Below, piece after piece: positions 63,078 to 64,000 of a stretch of DNA of 64,000 nucleotides. A program made the position numbers and the translations under genes. This stretch comes from G958295935 sp965224235. GTDB taxonomy: Bacteria > Chloroflexota > Dehalococcoidia > Lucifugimonadales > Lucifugimonadaceae. Numbering within the stretch: the stretch's first letter is position 1; each line of letters opens with the position of its first letter. The notes under the pieces are model-generated. The model searched no databases. It was given only the letters and a program-made list of their open reading frames with translations, and was not told where the DNA came from. The DNA lies in NCBI GenBank assembly GCA_965224235.1, contig CBDCYP010000002.1, positions 1,240,001-1,304,000 of the forward strand, written 5' to 3'.

Positions 63078-64000
63078 GTGAAAATAAAGAGCATCGAAGT
63101 CCGAACTCTCGACCTCGACGCGCAGTACGGACGCTATCGCGCGCAGTTCGGCGTGCTTATGGCCCATACCGAGGGCGGCCCAACGGGCATAAGCCGTTGT
63201 CTCGCCACAGCCCGCAGCGCCATCGAACACCGGCTGGCGCCGATGCTTATCGGACAGGATCCGCTGGAGACGGAGCGTCTCTGGCGGGCTATGTACAGGA
63301 GCATCGGCAATCTTGATTCCGACCGGCGGGAAACCGTAACGGCCATTGGGTCGCTCGACATCGCCCTGTGGGACCTGAAAGGCAAGATACTCGGGGCGCC
63401 AGCGCACCGCCTGCTGGGAGGCTACCGGGACGAAATCCCTGCCTACGCCGACGGCGCGATGTTCCATCGCGGCCCTGACGGCATGGCAGAGTGGGCGGCA
63501 CGCTACGTGAACGAGGGCTTCCGCGCAGTCAAGTACCACGTGATGGAAGAGGGTCCGGACGAGGTGGTCGAGACCGTGCGCCGGACGCGCCAAGCTGTGG
63601 GAACGGACGTCCAGATCATGGTGGACGTACACAAGGCGTGGCAGCCTCGGCTCGCCGTCCAGACGGCGCGGCGCATGGAGCAGTACGACGTGACCTGGCT
63701 GGAAGAGCCGGTGACATGGGACGACGAGGTAGGCGGCATGAGGTATCTAACCGCCGGGACTACAATCGCCGTGGCGGCAGGGGAAAGCGAGATCAACCTG
63801 TATCGCTGCCGTGACCTCCTTCAAAGGGGCGGTGTCAAGGTACTGCAAACCGATATCCTCAGCGCCGGCGGCTACACCGCATGGCTCAAGATGGCCGGAC
63901 TCGCAGCGGCCTACCACGCCCAAATATCACCGCACGGCGCATCATTCCCGGAACTTGCCGCGCCGTTGATCGCCGCCGTGCCGAACGGAATGATCGTCTC
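63078..64000 (+). CDS. Second mandelate racemase-type enolase-superfamily enzyme (3' end outside window)
   Basis: Open from GTG 63078 to the window end (307 residues seen). The capping domain holds GSLDIALWDLKGKILGAPAH. In the barrel, Lys152 (FRAVKYHV; the second base position is His), Asp183 (MVDVHKAW), Glu209 (WLEEPV), Glu235 (AAGESE) and His286 (SPHGAS) are present. That fits the mandelate-racemase subgroup with a His base. It differs from the gene at 28106 in the Lys-x-Lys pair (K-Y-H here, K-I-R there). It is probably part of the sugar-acid pathway with the genes before it, to which it is divergent. Confidence 0.85.
   Translation, partial: MKIKSIEVRTLDLDAQYGRYRAQFGVLMAHTEGGPTGISRCLATARSAIEHRLAPMLIGQDPLETERLWRAMYRSIGNLDSDRRETVTAIGSLDIALWDLKGKILGAPAHRLLGGYRDEIPAYADGAMFHRGPDGMAEWAARYVNEGFRAVKYHVMEEGPDEVVETVRRTRQAVGTDVQIMVDVHKAWQPRLAVQTARRMEQYDVTWLEEPVTWDDEVGGMRYLTAGTTIAVAAGESEINLYRCRDLLQRGGVKVLQTDILSAGGYTAWLKMAGLAAAYHAQISPHGASFPELAAPLIAAVPNGMIV

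Overview
The window is high-GC bacterial DNA that looks like Chloroflexota, probably a SAR202-like or host-associated Dehalococcoidia lineage. This is inferred from Thr/Pro 'TPTPTATPEPT' stalks on surface proteins, dockerin-like 'DYF..ITKE..LYF' protein tails, two mandelate-racemase/enolase-family enzymes among other scattered sugar-acid catabolism genes, and many dispersed repeats. No rRNA is present. One tRNA-Gly(CCC) and leuS are the only core translation genes seen.

Layout. 1-4.3 kb: end of a cadherin-like surface protein, a DUF11-like stalked surface protein and repeat-rich spacers. 4.3-7 kb: PrkA kinase and a small polytopic membrane protein, both minus strand. 7-9.3 kb: no convincing gene. 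9.3-12.6 kb: a collagen-like lipoprotein, relics of surface-protein genes, and an IS5-family element splitting a small reading frame. 13-20 kb: conserved hypothetical, truncated NfeD-like relic, SulP transporter, membrane-anchored PQQ-type sugar dehydrogenase, DUF429 protein. 20.4-22.6 kb: a decayed AbiE toxin-antitoxin pair followed by a second IS5-family element. 23.6-27.6 kb: tRNA-Gly, then an NHL / DUF1501 / DUF1800 operon. 28-35 kb: enolase-superfamily enzyme, Gfo/Idh/MocA oxidoreductase, secreted alpha/beta hydrolase, a VapBC-type pair with a nonsense antitoxin, tag glycosylase, methyltransferase. 35-36.4 kb: nested mobile elements. 36.4-44 kb: spermidine-synthase-like membrane protein, SDR, an unrecognised coiled-coil protein, leuS. 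44-50.5 kb: a frameshifted IS1182-type element, a GIY-YIG-like protein, an amidohydrolase, a sulfatase with an in-frame stop, and a truncated IS1182 fused to an IS110 fragment. 50.7-64 kb: aldo/keto reductase, a large BNR-repeat protein, an ImmA/DUF4411 pair, a frameshifted zinc-ribbon protein, and a catabolic cluster (mannonate-dehydratase-like, SMP-30 lactonase, SelA-like PLP enzyme, a second enolase-superfamily enzyme).

The most distinctive content is mobile and repetitive. At least five small non-autonomous elements have inverted ends and, in most cases, exact target duplications. One family (98 bp) occurs twice, in the same position of a dispersed host repeat whose empty version is also in the window. 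IS1182-type elements and two short relatives all lie in the centre of a palindromic REP-like repeat. Many genes are broken (abiEi, abiEii, sulfatase, antitoxin, transposases, zinc-ribbon gene, surface-protein tails), which points to ongoing decay in a genome with high IS load; assembly indels are an alternative for the frameshifts.

Together the intact genes suggest a heterotroph that oxidises and dehydrates sugars and sugar acids, exports surface adhesion and stalk proteins, and carries several toxin-antitoxin or defence remnants.
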